Below are positions 1 through 8,549 of a stretch of DNA of 64,000 nt, in pieces. The position numbers and the translations under genes were made by a program. The first letter of the stretch is position 1. The number at the start of each line of letters is the position of its first letter. The notes under the pieces are model-generated. The model made no database searches, was not told the origin of the DNA, and saw nothing but the letters and a program-made list of their open reading frames with translations. Source of the stretch: PKWO01 sp036561005 (GTDB taxonomy: Bacteria > Pseudomonadota > Gammaproteobacteria > Burkholderiales > Burkholderiaceae_D); the NCBI GenBank assembly GCA_036561005.1, contig DATBQE010000050.1, positions 11,002-75,001 on the forward strand, given 5' to 3'.

Positions 1-313
1 CGTTGTGCAACTCTTCTTCGGTCGGAACGAGCTCCGGCCGGAAGCGGCGCAGGTATTCCATCAATACCAGCGAATGCTTTTGCTCTTCGAAAAACCACAC
101 CGACATGAAGGCGCAAAAATCACTGTCGCCGCGGTTGTCGCGCAAGAACATTTCCGTGGCAGGCAAGGCAGACCATTCGGTGATCGCATTCATGCGTATC
201 GTTTGCGCCTGTTCATCGGTCAGCTGCGCCGCATCAAACTGATCCCACGGAATATCCTTATCCATGTTCCAGCGCACTTGTTCCAATGATTTAAACAATT
301 CTGGGTACAACAT
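1..313 (-). CDS. ferritin-like domain protein (3' end outside window)
   Basis: This gene reads leftward out of the window; only its first 104 codons are present. The start is the ATG at 313, preceded by an AAGG-type ribosome site. The protein begins MLYPELFKSLEQVRWNMDKD. Around residues 75-92 it carries an FFEEQKH segment, a helix with an E-E-x-x-H metal-ligand pattern as in ferritin-like and acyl-ACP desaturase-like diiron proteins. A further glutamate around residue 45 (ATEMF) could be another ligand. Function is inferred only from this helix pattern; substrate is unknown. It lies 169 bp downstream of phaM on the same strand. Confidence 0.7.
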   Translation of the reverse strand, partial: MLYPELFKSLEQVRWNMDKDIPWDQFDAAQLTDEQAQTIRMNAITEWSALPATEMFLRDNRGDSDFCAFMSVWFFEEQKHSLVLMEYLRRFRPELVPTEEELHN

Positions 314-346
314 ACGGCCGACCTTGAAAATTGAGTTAAGTACCTG

Positions 347-352
347 ATTCTA
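347..352 (-). promoter_or_regulatory. possible extended -10 promoter of the ferritin-like gene
   Basis: Read on the minus strand, TGGTAGAAT matches an extended -10 element (TGn plus TAGAAT) about 34 bases before the start codon at 313. No convincing -35 is present; the hexamer 17 bases upstream is TTATGT. Position and motif are seen; activity is inferred. Confidence 0.3.
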
Positions 353-482
353 CCAAGAAATTAGACTTTACATAAGGCTTCAGGCTTGCATATCGATTAG
401 CCGCATGCCGAACTTGCCGCGACGCACCAGATGTTGCCTGTCAACCTTACCAGTGTATACGTCGATCAAGCGCGTCACGGAT

Positions 483-1196
483 TCAAGATGTTTTTGCCGC
501 CTTTGGGGGTTTTGCCGCCTTAGGTGCTTTGGCAGGCGGGGAAGTCGAAGTTGCCTTTTTCCCTGCCGGCTTTGCCTTCGCTCCCGTTTTGCCAGAGGCT
601 GCAGGCGCGGCCTTCCTGGTTGGCGCAGGCGTCTTCTCCGAGGCCATGGCGGTATCGACCGCCTGCTTGAACTGGTCCTGCAACATGTTCCACCACATTG
701 CAGGATTGGCCAGTGGACTGGCGGCGGTGGCCGATGGCGCACCCGGCTTTGCCGCCGGCGCGGCATTGCGCGCCTCCTGCGCCGGCGGCTGGGCGGCTTC
801 CGGCTCGGGCGGCAGTTCCGGCGCGGGCGCGGTCTCCGGCTGCTTTTCTACGGGTTTGACAAACGAAGGCGTCGCCGCCGCAGCGGCTCTGGCTGCGGGT
901 TTGACCGCGGCGGACAAAGTTTCGCCCATCGATTGCAGCGTGGAAATCGTCGCACTCTGCACTTCGAGTGCCTGTATGGTACTGCGCAACATGTTCATGT
1001 TGAGCGTCAGCCACGATTCAACCGTCTTCAAATCCGAGATTTGTTTGTTGATTTCCTCAACCGACAAGGTCGGCATGATCATGCCAGGTATGCCCATGCC
1101 GGGCACGTTCATGCCGCCCCACAGATTTTTGACAAAATCGAGGGTGTCGCTCATGGCGCTCATGCCTGGAATGCCCTGCATCGCTGATTTTGACAT
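483..1196 (-). CDS. phaM: PhaM-type polyhydroxyalkanoate granule-associated regulator
   Basis: A 237-residue protein starting MSKSAMQGIPGMSAMSDTLD with a clear AAGGAGA ribosome site before the ATG. Residues about 15-100 hold the PhaM-like segment (DFVKNLWGGM, then a helical region with TLSVEEINKQISDLK). The middle is rich in Ala, Pro and Glu. The last 45 residues are Lys/Ala/Pro repeats of the PAKKA type, as in the DNA-binding tail of PhaM. In Cupriavidus, PhaM activates the PHB synthase and tethers granules to the nucleoid. The same role here is inferred from family; no pha synthase gene is in the window. Confidence 0.85.
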   Translation of the reverse strand: MSKSAMQGIPGMSAMSDTLDFVKNLWGGMNVPGMGIPGMIMPTLSVEEINKQISDLKTVESWLTLNMNMLRSTIQALEVQSATISTLQSMGETLSAAVKPAARAAAAATPSFVKPVEKQPETAPAPELPPEPEAAQPPAQEARNAAPAAKPGAPSATAASPLANPAMWWNMLQDQFKQAVDTAMASEKTPAPTRKAAPAASGKTGAKAKPAGKKATSTSPPAKAPKAAKPPKAAKTS

Positions 1197-1362
1197 GCCC
1201 GTCTCCTTGGCGAAAATAGTTGCTTGACGTGTTCCTGGACCAGACTAGCAGATATTCCAATGAAGAACGATATTCTTCGATGCCGCCGATTGCAGATTTG
1301 AAACATTGTGTCCAAACATGTCTTGCGATCCATGATGACGATTGAGCGTTTACACTAGCGCC

Positions 1363-2520
1363 ATGTCATCCCTCATGAAATCCAGTGCGCGCAGCGAAAA
1401 AGTCTTGCCTGTATCCCGGCGCTGGCTGGTCGTGCTCGCAGCGGCAATATTATTGCATGTGCTGGCATTGGATTGGGCAAATGAAAACATCGGCGTGCCG
1501 CATGTGCGGGATGAAAATCCACCTGCCATCGCAATGGTGCAATTGAAACCGCCGATGCTGCCAGCGCCGGTTGCGGAGCCGGCAGCCGCTCCCAAGCCCA
1601 GGCCGCGCCCGCCACATCGTTTCGCGCCGAAGCCCGCACCAGTGGCCAATACCAGCGCCGATACTCCAGCGGTGGCGGATGCGCCGGCAGAACCTGCGCC
1701 AGCATTGGCCACAACCAGCACCGAGGCAGAAGCCGGCAAAGCGGCCATTGTGACGCCCCCGGAGGTCGCACCGGCAGATACAGACAAGGACGTGGCCAAG
1801 GAAGAAAAAACCGGCCCCGTTCAATATCGCGTCGAATTCCCCCCTTCCGCCGAATTGAAATACGACGTCCAGCAGGTGCCTGCCGACGGTGGCCACCCAA
1901 GATATGGCAGCGGCGTCATCAGCTGGCGCAGGGAGGGCGGAAAATACCAGGTCAATGGCGAAGCCGATGTGCTGTTCTTCACGCTACTGAAATTTACCAG
2001 TGAAGGCGGCTTCGACAGCTATGGTATCGCGCCGGTAATGTATAGCGAAAAGCGCTTCCGCCGGTCGGAAACGGCAACCCATTTCAATCGCGACGAACGC
2101 AATAACATCAGTTTTTCGGCCTCGCAATTGTCTTACCCCATCAAAGGTGGGGAGCAGGATTTGAGCAGCGTTATCTGGGAATTGAGCGGAATCGGCCGCG
2201 GCGACAGGGAAAAATTCGTCCCCGGCGCGCAAATCGACCTGTTCGTCGCCGGCGTACGCGATGCCGACATCTGGAGTATCCTTGTCATCGGTCCGGAAGA
2301 CATCGAAGTCGGTCGCGGTAAAACGCAGGCATGGCACGTCGTCCGCATCCCGCGCGTTGGTAGCTATGACAAGAAAATTGACATCTGGCTGGCCCCGCAA
2401 GACCAGTGGTACCCGGTCAAGATACGCCAGACTGAAAAAGGCGGCGACTTTGTCGATATGACGATGACCTCGGTCCACCCATTGCCGCCCGCGAACGTTG
2501 ATGACGCAGCGAGCCGTTGA
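1363..2520 (+). CDS. membrane-anchored DUF3108 protein with proline-rich linker
   Basis: A 385-residue protein if the ATG at 1363 is used; a TTG at 1342 and an ATG at 1375 are alternatives. Residues about 20-39 form one transmembrane helix (RRWLVVLAAAILLHVLAL), followed by a Pro/Ala-rich stretch to about residue 150 that resembles a periplasm-spanning TonB-type linker. From about residue 165 to the end lies a DUF3108 domain. The second gene downstream encodes the same domain. Function of DUF3108 is not established; a periplasmic or envelope role is inferred from topology. Confidence 0.8.
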   Translation: MSSLMKSSARSEKVLPVSRRWLVVLAAAILLHVLALDWANENIGVPHVRDENPPAIAMVQLKPPMLPAPVAEPAAAPKPRPRPPHRFAPKPAPVANTSADTPAVADAPAEPAPALATTSTEAEAGKAAIVTPPEVAPADTDKDVAKEEKTGPVQYRVEFPPSAELKYDVQQVPADGGHPRYGSGVISWRREGGKYQVNGEADVLFFTLLKFTSEGGFDSYGIAPVMYSEKRFRRSETATHFNRDERNNISFSASQLSYPIKGGEQDLSSVIWELSGIGRGDREKFVPGAQIDLFVAGVRDADIWSILVIGPEDIEVGRGKTQAWHVVRIPRVGSYDKKIDIWLAPQDQWYPVKIRQTEKGGDFVDMTMTSVHPLPPANVDDAASR

Positions 2521-2555
2521 CATTCTGCGGCACACATAATTTACGGAAACTCCTG

Positions 2556-3326
2556 ATGACTGTTCCACTATTGAAAACCGCATTTGCCATGCTCCTTTCG
2601 CTTGCGATTGCGAATGTTTCGGCCGAAGAAGCCAGGCACACGGCGGAAAAGCACAAATTCAACCTGCCGCCATCAGCTGATCTCAATTACGCGATCAGGG
2701 CACAGCAAAGCGGCCTTCAATTGAGCGGAAACGCCGTGCTGAAATGGAATGTAGTCGACAACACCTATCACATTGAGGCGGAGACGCGGGCCATGCTGGT
2801 GGGGAAAATCCTCGACGCGAAAAGCGATGGCAGCATTGATGATTTTGGCCTGGCGCCGGCCGTGTTTGCAGAAAAGCGCTTCCACAAGGACCCGACCACG
2901 ACCGCCTTCAACCGTGACAACAAACTGATAAGCTTCAGCACCAACAGCGACACCTACCCGATCATGGGCGGCGAACAAGACAGAACCAGTGCAATCTGGC
3001 AATTGATTGCCGTGGCGCGCGGTGCGCACAGCAAGTTCAAGGAAGACTCCGAATGGGAATTTTTCGTCGCCGGGCAGCACGATGCCGAGGAATGGTCGTT
3101 CAAGGTCGAACGGATGGAAAGCATACGCACGCCGATGGGCAACATGAACGCGATGCACATCGTCAAGGCGCCACCGCCCAATTCAAAGGGGCAAATGGTC
3201 GATATCTGGCTCGCCCCATCGCTTGAATGGTATCCCGTGCGCCTGCGCTTTACCGAACCCAACGGCGACTATGTCGAGCAAACCCTGGAAGCGGTGAACA
3301 AGGCCGGCAAACCGGCGCTGCAATAA
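2556..3326 (+). CDS. secreted DUF3108 protein
   Basis: A 256-residue protein. The ATG at 2556 begins a typical signal peptide (MTVPLLKTAFAMLLSLAIA, cleavage near VSA-EE), which decides this start over one further upstream. The mature part aligns by eye with the C-terminal domain of the preceding protein: both share LPPSA(D/E)L(N/K)Y at the domain start, a Y(S/A)EKRF(R/H) segment, YPI(K/M)GGEQD, and (I/V)DIWLAP near the end. It is thus a shorter paralogue exported without the TonB-like anchor. It starts 35 bases after its neighbour, probably in one operon. Confidence 0.8.
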   Translation: MTVPLLKTAFAMLLSLAIANVSAEEARHTAEKHKFNLPPSADLNYAIRAQQSGLQLSGNAVLKWNVVDNTYHIEAETRAMLVGKILDAKSDGSIDDFGLAPAVFAEKRFHKDPTTTAFNRDNKLISFSTNSDTYPIMGGEQDRTSAIWQLIAVARGAHSKFKEDSEWEFFVAGQHDAEEWSFKVERMESIRTPMGNMNAMHIVKAPPPNSKGQMVDIWLAPSLEWYPVRLRFTEPNGDYVEQTLEAVNKAGKPALQ

Positions 3327-3355
3327 CCCAATAACCTTCTGTCGATGGAGAAAAC

Positions 3356-4063
3356 ATGACCCTTGCCCACGGCGCGCTCGTGCTGTTTAGCGGCGGACAG
3401 GATTCCACCACCTGCCTGGCGTGGGCGCTTGCGCGCTATGAGAAAGTCGAAACCATCGGCTTCGACTACGGACAGCGGCATGCCGTCGAACTGGCCATGC
3501 GTCCGGTCATATTGGGAAAACTGCGCGCGTTCTCTGCCGATTGGGACGCCAGGCTGGGCGAGGATCACATGATCGATCTGTCGCTGCTGGGGAAAATTTC
3601 CGATACCGCATTGACGCAGAATGTGGAAATCGCAATGCAGGAAAACGGCTTGCCGAACACCTTCGTGCCGGGCCGCAACCTGCTGTTCATGACGGTGGCA
3701 GCGACGGTGGCGTACCGCCGCGGCCTTGATGTGCTGGTGGGCGGCATGTGCGAAACCGATTTCTCCGGTTATCCCGATTGTCGCGACGATACGATGAAGG
3801 CGCTACAGGTTGCACTTAATCTTGGCATGCAGACCCGCCTCAAGGTTGAAACGCCGCTGATGTGGATCGACAAGTCACAAACCTGGGAGCTGGCACACAG
3901 CCTCGGCGGTGAGCAACTGGTGGACCTGATACGTGAAGATACCCACACCTGCTATCTTGGCGAACGCGGTGCCCTGCACGATTGGGGTTACGGTTGCAGC
4001 ACCTGCCCGGCATGTGCCTTGCGTGCCAAAGGCTATTTGCAATATCGCGCAAACAAGAGCTGA
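3356..4063 (+). CDS. queC: 7-cyano-7-deazaguanine synthase QueC
   Basis: A 235-residue enzyme converting 7-carboxy-7-deazaguanine to preQ0 with ATP and ammonia in queuosine biosynthesis. The PP-loop SGGQDSTT is at residues 12-19. The zinc cysteines are seen at C199, C214, C217 and C220 (YGCSTCPAC). A GGAG ribosome site precedes the ATG. Length and motifs are complete for the family. It starts 29 bases after the second DUF3108 gene and is followed 3 bases later by the cNMP-binding gene. No other queuosine genes are in the window. Confidence 0.97.
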   Translation: MTLAHGALVLFSGGQDSTTCLAWALARYEKVETIGFDYGQRHAVELAMRPVILGKLRAFSADWDARLGEDHMIDLSLLGKISDTALTQNVEIAMQENGLPNTFVPGRNLLFMTVAATVAYRRGLDVLVGGMCETDFSGYPDCRDDTMKALQVALNLGMQTRLKVETPLMWIDKSQTWELAHSLGGEQLVDLIREDTHTCYLGERGALHDWGYGCSTCPACALRAKGYLQYRANKS

Positions 4064-4066
4064 GCC

Positions 4067-4513
4067 ATGAGCGTGCATTGCGAGCCGGCGACTTGTCAGC
4101 TTCTTTTACGCTTGAACCTTTTCCGCGGCCTCGACGAGACCGAGCTATTGCTGTTGCTCGAAGAGGCGGAACTGGTGAATTTTGCCGACGGTGACTATCC
4201 GATCGTGGAAGGCGAGCAAGGGCAATTCATGTTCGTCATTCTGTCTGGCAAGGTGCGCATTGCCAAACGTTCATTCGGCATACAAAAACAGATCGGCGAA
4301 CTCGGCCCTGGAGAGTGCTTTGGTGAAATGTCCTTGATCGAATGTCGCTCTCGCTCAGCATCGGTCAAGGCTCTGGGTAGCTGCAAATTGTTGCGCATCG
4401 ATGGCGACAAGATGGCGCGCATTCCTGCGATTGCTGCCATCCTTTACCGAAATATCGCGACCCTGCTTTCGCAGCGCTTGCGGCATGCAAACGATATTCT
4501 TACGCTAGGATAA
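4067..4513 (+). CDS. cyclic nucleotide-binding (cNMP) domain protein
   Basis: A 148-residue stand-alone cNMP-binding domain of the Crp family without a DNA-binding helix-turn-helix. The N-terminal part LLLRLNLFRGLDETELLLLL and the phosphate-binding-cassette segment PGECFGEMSLIECRSRSASV, with FGEMSLI and a downstream R-S-A-S, match the fold. Proteins of this type act as sensors or partners in signalling. The ligand is unknown. It begins 3 bases after queC and is the last gene of the plus-strand run. Confidence 0.85.
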   Translation: MSVHCEPATCQLLLRLNLFRGLDETELLLLLEEAELVNFADGDYPIVEGEQGQFMFVILSGKVRIAKRSFGIQKQIGELGPGECFGEMSLIECRSRSASVKALGSCKLLRIDGDKMARIPAIAAILYRNIATLLSQRLRHANDILTLG

Positions 4514-4534
4514 AAACGCCGCGTGCTTAACGCA

Positions 4535-4560
4535 CCCCTCGCCCGCAGGCGGGAGAGGGG
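4535..4560. repeat. REP-like palindrome between convergent genes
   Basis: Arms CCCCTC / GAGGGG enclose a second pairing GCCCGC / GCGGG, giving an almost perfect 26-base palindrome. It sits between the cNMP gene (plus) and the ior gene (minus). Such CCCTC-GCCCGC-GGGAGAGGG palindromes recur in intergenic DNA of many proteobacteria. There is no T-tract, so intrinsic termination is not indicated; an mRNA 3'-end stabilising role is possible. Confidence 0.5.
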
Positions 4561-4587
4561 GCATAGCCTGTCGTCGCATTCGCCGAT

Positions 4588-7500
4588 CTACGCCGCCTGC
4601 TTACTCCCCGCAGGTTGCGCGTTGAATTCAGTCAAAAGCGTCGCTTCCTTCTGCTTGGCCGCCTTAAAATGGCGTTCCTTGACGTGACCATAACCGCGGA
4701 TGTCTTCCGGAATGCTCGCAATTGCCGTCAACTTCCCGAGATTGTCTGCGCTCAACTTCGGCAGCAATGAAGAAATAGTCTGACGGTATTCGACTATCAA
4801 CGCCCGCTCCATCTTGCGCTCGGCGGTGTAACCGAAGATATCAAACGCACCGCCACGCAGGAACTTGAACTTGGCCAATACACCGAACGCCCGCATCATC
4901 CAGGGACCGAACTCCTGCTTGATCAGATGTCCCTTGTCGTCGCGTTTGGCCAACAACGGCGGCGCGAGGTGCAACTTGATCTTGTAGTCGCCCTCGAACA
5001 TGGCGCCGATCTTGTCAGAGAATGCCTTGTCGGTGTGCAGGCGGGCGACTTCGTATTCGTCCTTGTACGCCATCAGCTTGTAGAAATAACGCGCTACGGC
5101 CTCGGTCAGCTTCATGCCCCTGGCGGCGTCGCCAAGCTTGCTTTCGGCTGCTTTGACTTGCTCCACAAATGCCGAATATTGGGCAGCATAGGCGGCGTCC
5201 TGATAGGCGGTCAGCAAGGCGATGCGCTTGGCAACGATATCTTCCAGCGAAGGCTGGCGCTTGAACTCGATCACCTGAGCGACGACGTCGTTGGCGCGTG
5301 ACAGCTTTTCGACCGCCGCAAAATCGTGCGCCGCCATGCGGCCCCAGTTGAAGGCTTGCCTGTTGAAATCGATCGATACGCCATTCAATTCGATCGCCTT
5401 CATGATCGCCGCTTCGGACAGAGGTACCCAACCCTTTTGCCATGAGTAACCGAGCATGAACATGTTGGTGGCAATGCTGTCGCCCATCAGGCCCGTCGCG
5501 ATGTGCCCAGCGTCGACCATGTCGACATTGGCGGCACCGCATGCGGCGCGAATGTCCTGCTCCGCACCCGCACCGGGGAATTGCCAGTCCGGATTGCGCA
5601 CGAATGCGGCCGTCGGCGAAGAAGTCGTATTGACTGCCGCATGCGTACGGCCTTCACCCATGCGCGACAAGGCGTCACGGCTGGCGGTCACGATAATGTC
5701 GCAACCAATCACCAGATCAGCTGCACCGGTGCCGACACGCGTCGAGAAAATATCTTCCGGTTTGTTTGCCAGGCGCACGTGCGACATGACTGGGCCGCCC
5801 TTCTGCGCCAGGCCGCTCATGTCGAGCACCGAGCATCCCTTGCCTTCCAGATGCGCAGCCATGGCCAGAATCTGGCCAACCGTGACAACGCCGGTGCCGC
5901 CGATGCCGGTCACGATGATGCCGTAGGGCTCATCGGTAGCAGGCAGGTTCGGTTGCGGCAGGCTTTGCTCAGGGGCCGCAGCGCTCTTTGCCGACGTCAC
6001 CTTCTTGGGCTTTTTCAGCTTGCCGCCTTCCACCGTGACGAAGCTCGGGCAGAATCCGTTCACGCAGGAAAAATCCTTGTTGCACGAAGACTGATTGATC
6101 TGGCGCTTGCGGCCCAATTCTGTTTCCAGCGGCTCGACCGACAGACAGTTCGATTGCACGCTGCAATCGCCGCAGCCTTCGCACACGGCTTCGTTGATGA
6201 CGGCGCGCTTGGCCGGGTCCGGATACTCGTTGCGTTTCCGGCGACGACGCTTTTCCGAGGCGCAGGTCTGGTCGTAAATCATGGCGGAAATGCCCTTGAC
6301 CTCGCGCAATTCGCGTTGCACGGCATCGAGCTCGCTGCGGTGACGGATCGTCACGCCGGGTGCCCAGTTGGTGTCTTCAGGGTACTTGTCCGGTTCGTCG
6401 GTCACGATAATGATCGGGTTGACGCCTTCGGCCGCAATCTGGCGCGAGATCATGGCGGGGTCGAGCGGGCCGTCGACGGTTTGTCCGCCGGTCATCGCAA
6501 CTGCATCGTTATAGAGAATCTTGTAGGTCATGTTGACCTTGGCCGCCACCGTCGCACGAATCGCCAACAGGCCGGAGTGGAAGTAAGTGCCGTCGCCGAG
6601 ATTGGTGAAGACGTGTTCTTCCTTGGTGAACGGCGAATGGCCGATCCAGGTCGTGCCTTCCGCGCCCATGTGGGTGAAGGTCGAAGTCTCGCGATCCATC
6701 CACAGCACCATGTAATGGCAGCCGATGCCGGCCAGCGCACGACTGCCTTCCGGCACCTTGGTGGACGTGTTGTGCGGACAACCCGAGCAGAAATGCGGCA
6801 CGCGATCCTTGGCCGGGTCGGCCTTGGTGTTGACCTTCAACACCGACTCTTTCGCTGCAAGATAAGCCACCCGTTCCCTGATGCGTTGCTCGACCGGATG
6901 GCCGGCGAAGTACTTGCTGATACGTGTGGCGATGGCACGCGCGATCTGCGCGGGGTTCAATTCATACGTTGCCGGCAATAGCCATTCACCCTGCCCGGTG
7001 CCGGGCTTGCTGCTCCATTCACCCGATTCGTCGAACTTGCCGACCACGCGCGGGCGCTCGGCGCTGTCCGAGTTGTACAGTTCTTCCTTCAATTGGTATT
7101 CGAGGATCTGGCGTTTTTCCTCGACCACCAGGATTTCGTCGAGGCCACGAGCAAACTCATGCACGCCTTCGGCTTCAAGCGGCCAGGTCATGCCGATCTT
7201 GTAGAGGCGGATGCCGATGTCGCGCGCGACGTTTTCGTCGATGCCGAGGTCAGCCAACGCCTGACGCGTGTCGATATAGGATTTGCCGGCCGTAATGATG
7301 CCGATGCGCGCGTGCGGGCTGTCCCAGATGATCTTGTTGAGTTTGTTGGCGCGTACATAGGCCAGTGCGGCATACCATTTGAAATGGTTCATGCGCGCTT
7401 CCTGCTCCAGCACCGCGTCGGGCAGGCGGATATTCAGGCCGCCCGGCGGCATCTGGAATTCCGTCGGCACCACGATCTTGACGCGGTTCGGATCGAGATC

Positions 7501-8166
7501 AACCGAGGCGCCCGATTCAACCAGGTCGGTCACGCATTTCATCGCCACCCACAGGCCGGTATAGCGGCTCATGGCCCAGCCGTGCAAGCCGTAGTCGAGA
7601 TATTCCTGCACCGAAGACGGATATAGCACCGGAATGCCGCAAGCCTTGAGGATATGTTCGCTCTGGTGGGCGGTGGTTGATGACTTTGCGGCATGATCGT
7701 CGCCGGCCATCACCAGCACGCCGCCGTGTGGCGCAGTGCCTGCCATGTTGGCATGTTTGAACACGTCACCGCAGCGATCCACGCCAGGGCCTTTGCCGTA
7801 CCACATGCCGAACACGCCGTCGTACTCGGCGCCGGGGAACAAGTTGACCTGCTGCGTGCCCCAGACGCTGGTGGCAGCCAGGTCTTCGTTCATGCCCGGA
7901 TGGAATTTGACGTGATGCGCGTCGAGGTATTTCTTGGCCTTGGCGGCGGTCTGGTCGACGCTGCCCAGCGGCGAGCCGCGGTAACCGGTGATGAAACCGG
8001 CGGTATTCAGGCCTGCGGCCAAGTCGCGCTGGCGCTGCATCATGGGCAAGCGAATCATCGCCTGCGTGCCGGTCATGAAGGCATGGCCGGTCTCTAGCGT
8101 GTACTTGTCATTCAGGGAAATATTATCCAGCAGCTGCCGCTGTCCGGAACTCAAAGGTGCGTTCAT
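4588..8166 (-). CDS. indolepyruvate ferredoxin oxidoreductase, fused alpha/gamma/beta type
   Basis: A 1192-residue single-chain 2-oxoacid:ferredoxin oxidoreductase that oxidatively decarboxylates arylpyruvates to aryl-acyl-CoA. Order of parts: an N-terminal pyrimidine-binding TPP region, the TPP pyrophosphate region with NLGDGTYFHSGLLAIR, a cysteine cluster (CEGCGDCSVQSNC then CNKDFSCVNGFC) for an iron-sulfur centre, and a C-terminal gamma-type domain starting GIIVTGIGGTGVVTVGQIL. An additional C-terminal domain of about 250 residues follows. A GGAGACTGA ribosome site precedes the ATG. It lies upstream of no other minus-strand gene here, but its pathway matches hppD/phhA next door. Confidence 0.93.
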   Translation of the reverse strand: MNAPLSSGQRQLLDNISLNDKYTLETGHAFMTGTQAMIRLPMMQRQRDLAAGLNTAGFITGYRGSPLGSVDQTAAKAKKYLDAHHVKFHPGMNEDLAATSVWGTQQVNLFPGAEYDGVFGMWYGKGPGVDRCGDVFKHANMAGTAPHGGVLVMAGDDHAAKSSTTAHQSEHILKACGIPVLYPSSVQEYLDYGLHGWAMSRYTGLWVAMKCVTDLVESGASVDLDPNRVKIVVPTEFQMPPGGLNIRLPDAVLEQEARMNHFKWYAALAYVRANKLNKIIWDSPHARIGIITAGKSYIDTRQALADLGIDENVARDIGIRLYKIGMTWPLEAEGVHEFARGLDEILVVEEKRQILEYQLKEELYNSDSAERPRVVGKFDESGEWSSKPGTGQGEWLLPATYELNPAQIARAIATRISKYFAGHPVEQRIRERVAYLAAKESVLKVNTKADPAKDRVPHFCSGCPHNTSTKVPEGSRALAGIGCHYMVLWMDRETSTFTHMGAEGTTWIGHSPFTKEEHVFTNLGDGTYFHSGLLAIRATVAAKVNMTYKILYNDAVAMTGGQTVDGPLDPAMISRQIAAEGVNPIIIVTDEPDKYPEDTNWAPGVTIRHRSELDAVQRELREVKGISAMIYDQTCASEKRRRRKRNEYPDPAKRAVINEAVCEGCGDCSVQSNCLSVEPLETELGRKRQINQSSCNKDFSCVNGFCPSFVTVEGGKLKKPKKVTSAKSAAAPEQSLPQPNLPATDEPYGIIVTGIGGTGVVTVGQILAMAAHLEGKGCSVLDMSGLAQKGGPVMSHVRLANKPEDIFSTRVGTGAADLVIGCDIIVTASRDALSRMGEGRTHAAVNTTSSPTAAFVRNPDWQFPGAGAEQDIRAACGAANVDMVDAGHIATGLMGDSIATNMFMLGYSWQKGWVPLSEAAIMKAIELNGVSIDFNRQAFNWGRMAAHDFAAVEKLSRANDVVAQVIEFKRQPSLEDIVAKRIALLTAYQDAAYAAQYSAFVEQVKAAESKLGDAARGMKLTEAVARYFYKLMAYKDEYEVARLHTDKAFSDKIGAMFEGDYKIKLHLAPPLLAKRDDKGHLIKQEFGPWMMRAFGVLAKFKFLRGGAFDIFGYTAERKMERALIVEYRQTISSLLPKLSADNLGKLTAIASIPEDIRGYGHVKERHFKAAKQKEATLLTEFNAQPAGSKQAA

Positions 8167-8547
8167 TCAGTCTCCAGGCCAAAAATCGTGTCTTTGGTGC
8201 GATGATGGGTGCGAGGGGGGTATCGCGGTCGATACGACCAGCCTTGTGGGCGAGCCGCTTACGTTTACTTTTGCTTTCCGATATTTTACACGCTAGCGCC
8301 GCATCTGGACCAAGCGGCAATTGGCCACTTGCGTGGCAAGCATGAATGTAAATACGTGTAACAAGGCGTAATAGCCTTTTTCAAACTTTTGGCAACACGG
8401 TTAAATAGAGCCATCGATACGCGGCAGCAAACTGGAAATTGCGGTGATTGCTGCACCGGCCATCACAGCCGGCGGCGTGTCGATTCAGTCCCTTGCTTTA
8501 CCTCAGTGCCAGTTGCGGATTCCACCATTCACGGGGAATCCGCTTTT
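8167..8547. other. 381-bp intergenic region between ior and phhA
   Basis: The left end should carry the promoter of ior (minus strand). A short stem AAGGC / GCCTT followed by five T on the plus strand is at 8363-8381. The right part from about 8401 holds two further hairpins and a strong plus-oriented terminator, described separately as a candidate small RNA. No open frame with family resemblance is seen. Confidence 0.6.
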
Positions 8548-8549
8548 TT
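8413..8549 (+). ncRNA. candidate small RNA with intrinsic terminator
   Basis: An intrinsic terminator on the plus strand (8515-8549) has no plus-strand gene to terminate: both flanking genes are on the minus strand. Upstream of it lies a hairpin CCGGC / GCCGG (8456-8472), and a weak promoter (TTTCAA at 8379, 16-base spacer, TTAAAT at 8401) would start transcription near 8413. The RNA would be about 137 bases. Terminator and hairpins are seen; transcription is inferred. Its 3' end would overlap the last codon region of phhA in antisense. Confidence 0.4.
8515..8549 (+). terminator. strong intrinsic terminator, plus strand
   Basis: A perfect 9-bp stem GCGGATTCC / GGAATCCGC with an 11-base loop is directly followed by six T. 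The opposite orientation lacks a T-tract after the stem, so it does not serve phhA. It therefore implies a plus-strand transcript. Confidence 0.8.

Noticed and set aside
405..1227. Long open frames opposite phaM on the plus strand
   Set aside because: They are antisense shadows of a biased Ala/Lys-rich gene and their translations are Arg/Cys-rich without family features.
1342..1362. TTG 1342 as start of the first DUF3108 gene and a leaderless promoter TACACT before 1363
   Set aside because: The ATG at 1363 is more natural; the TACACT is at -10 distance but no -35 was found, so no promoter is claimed.
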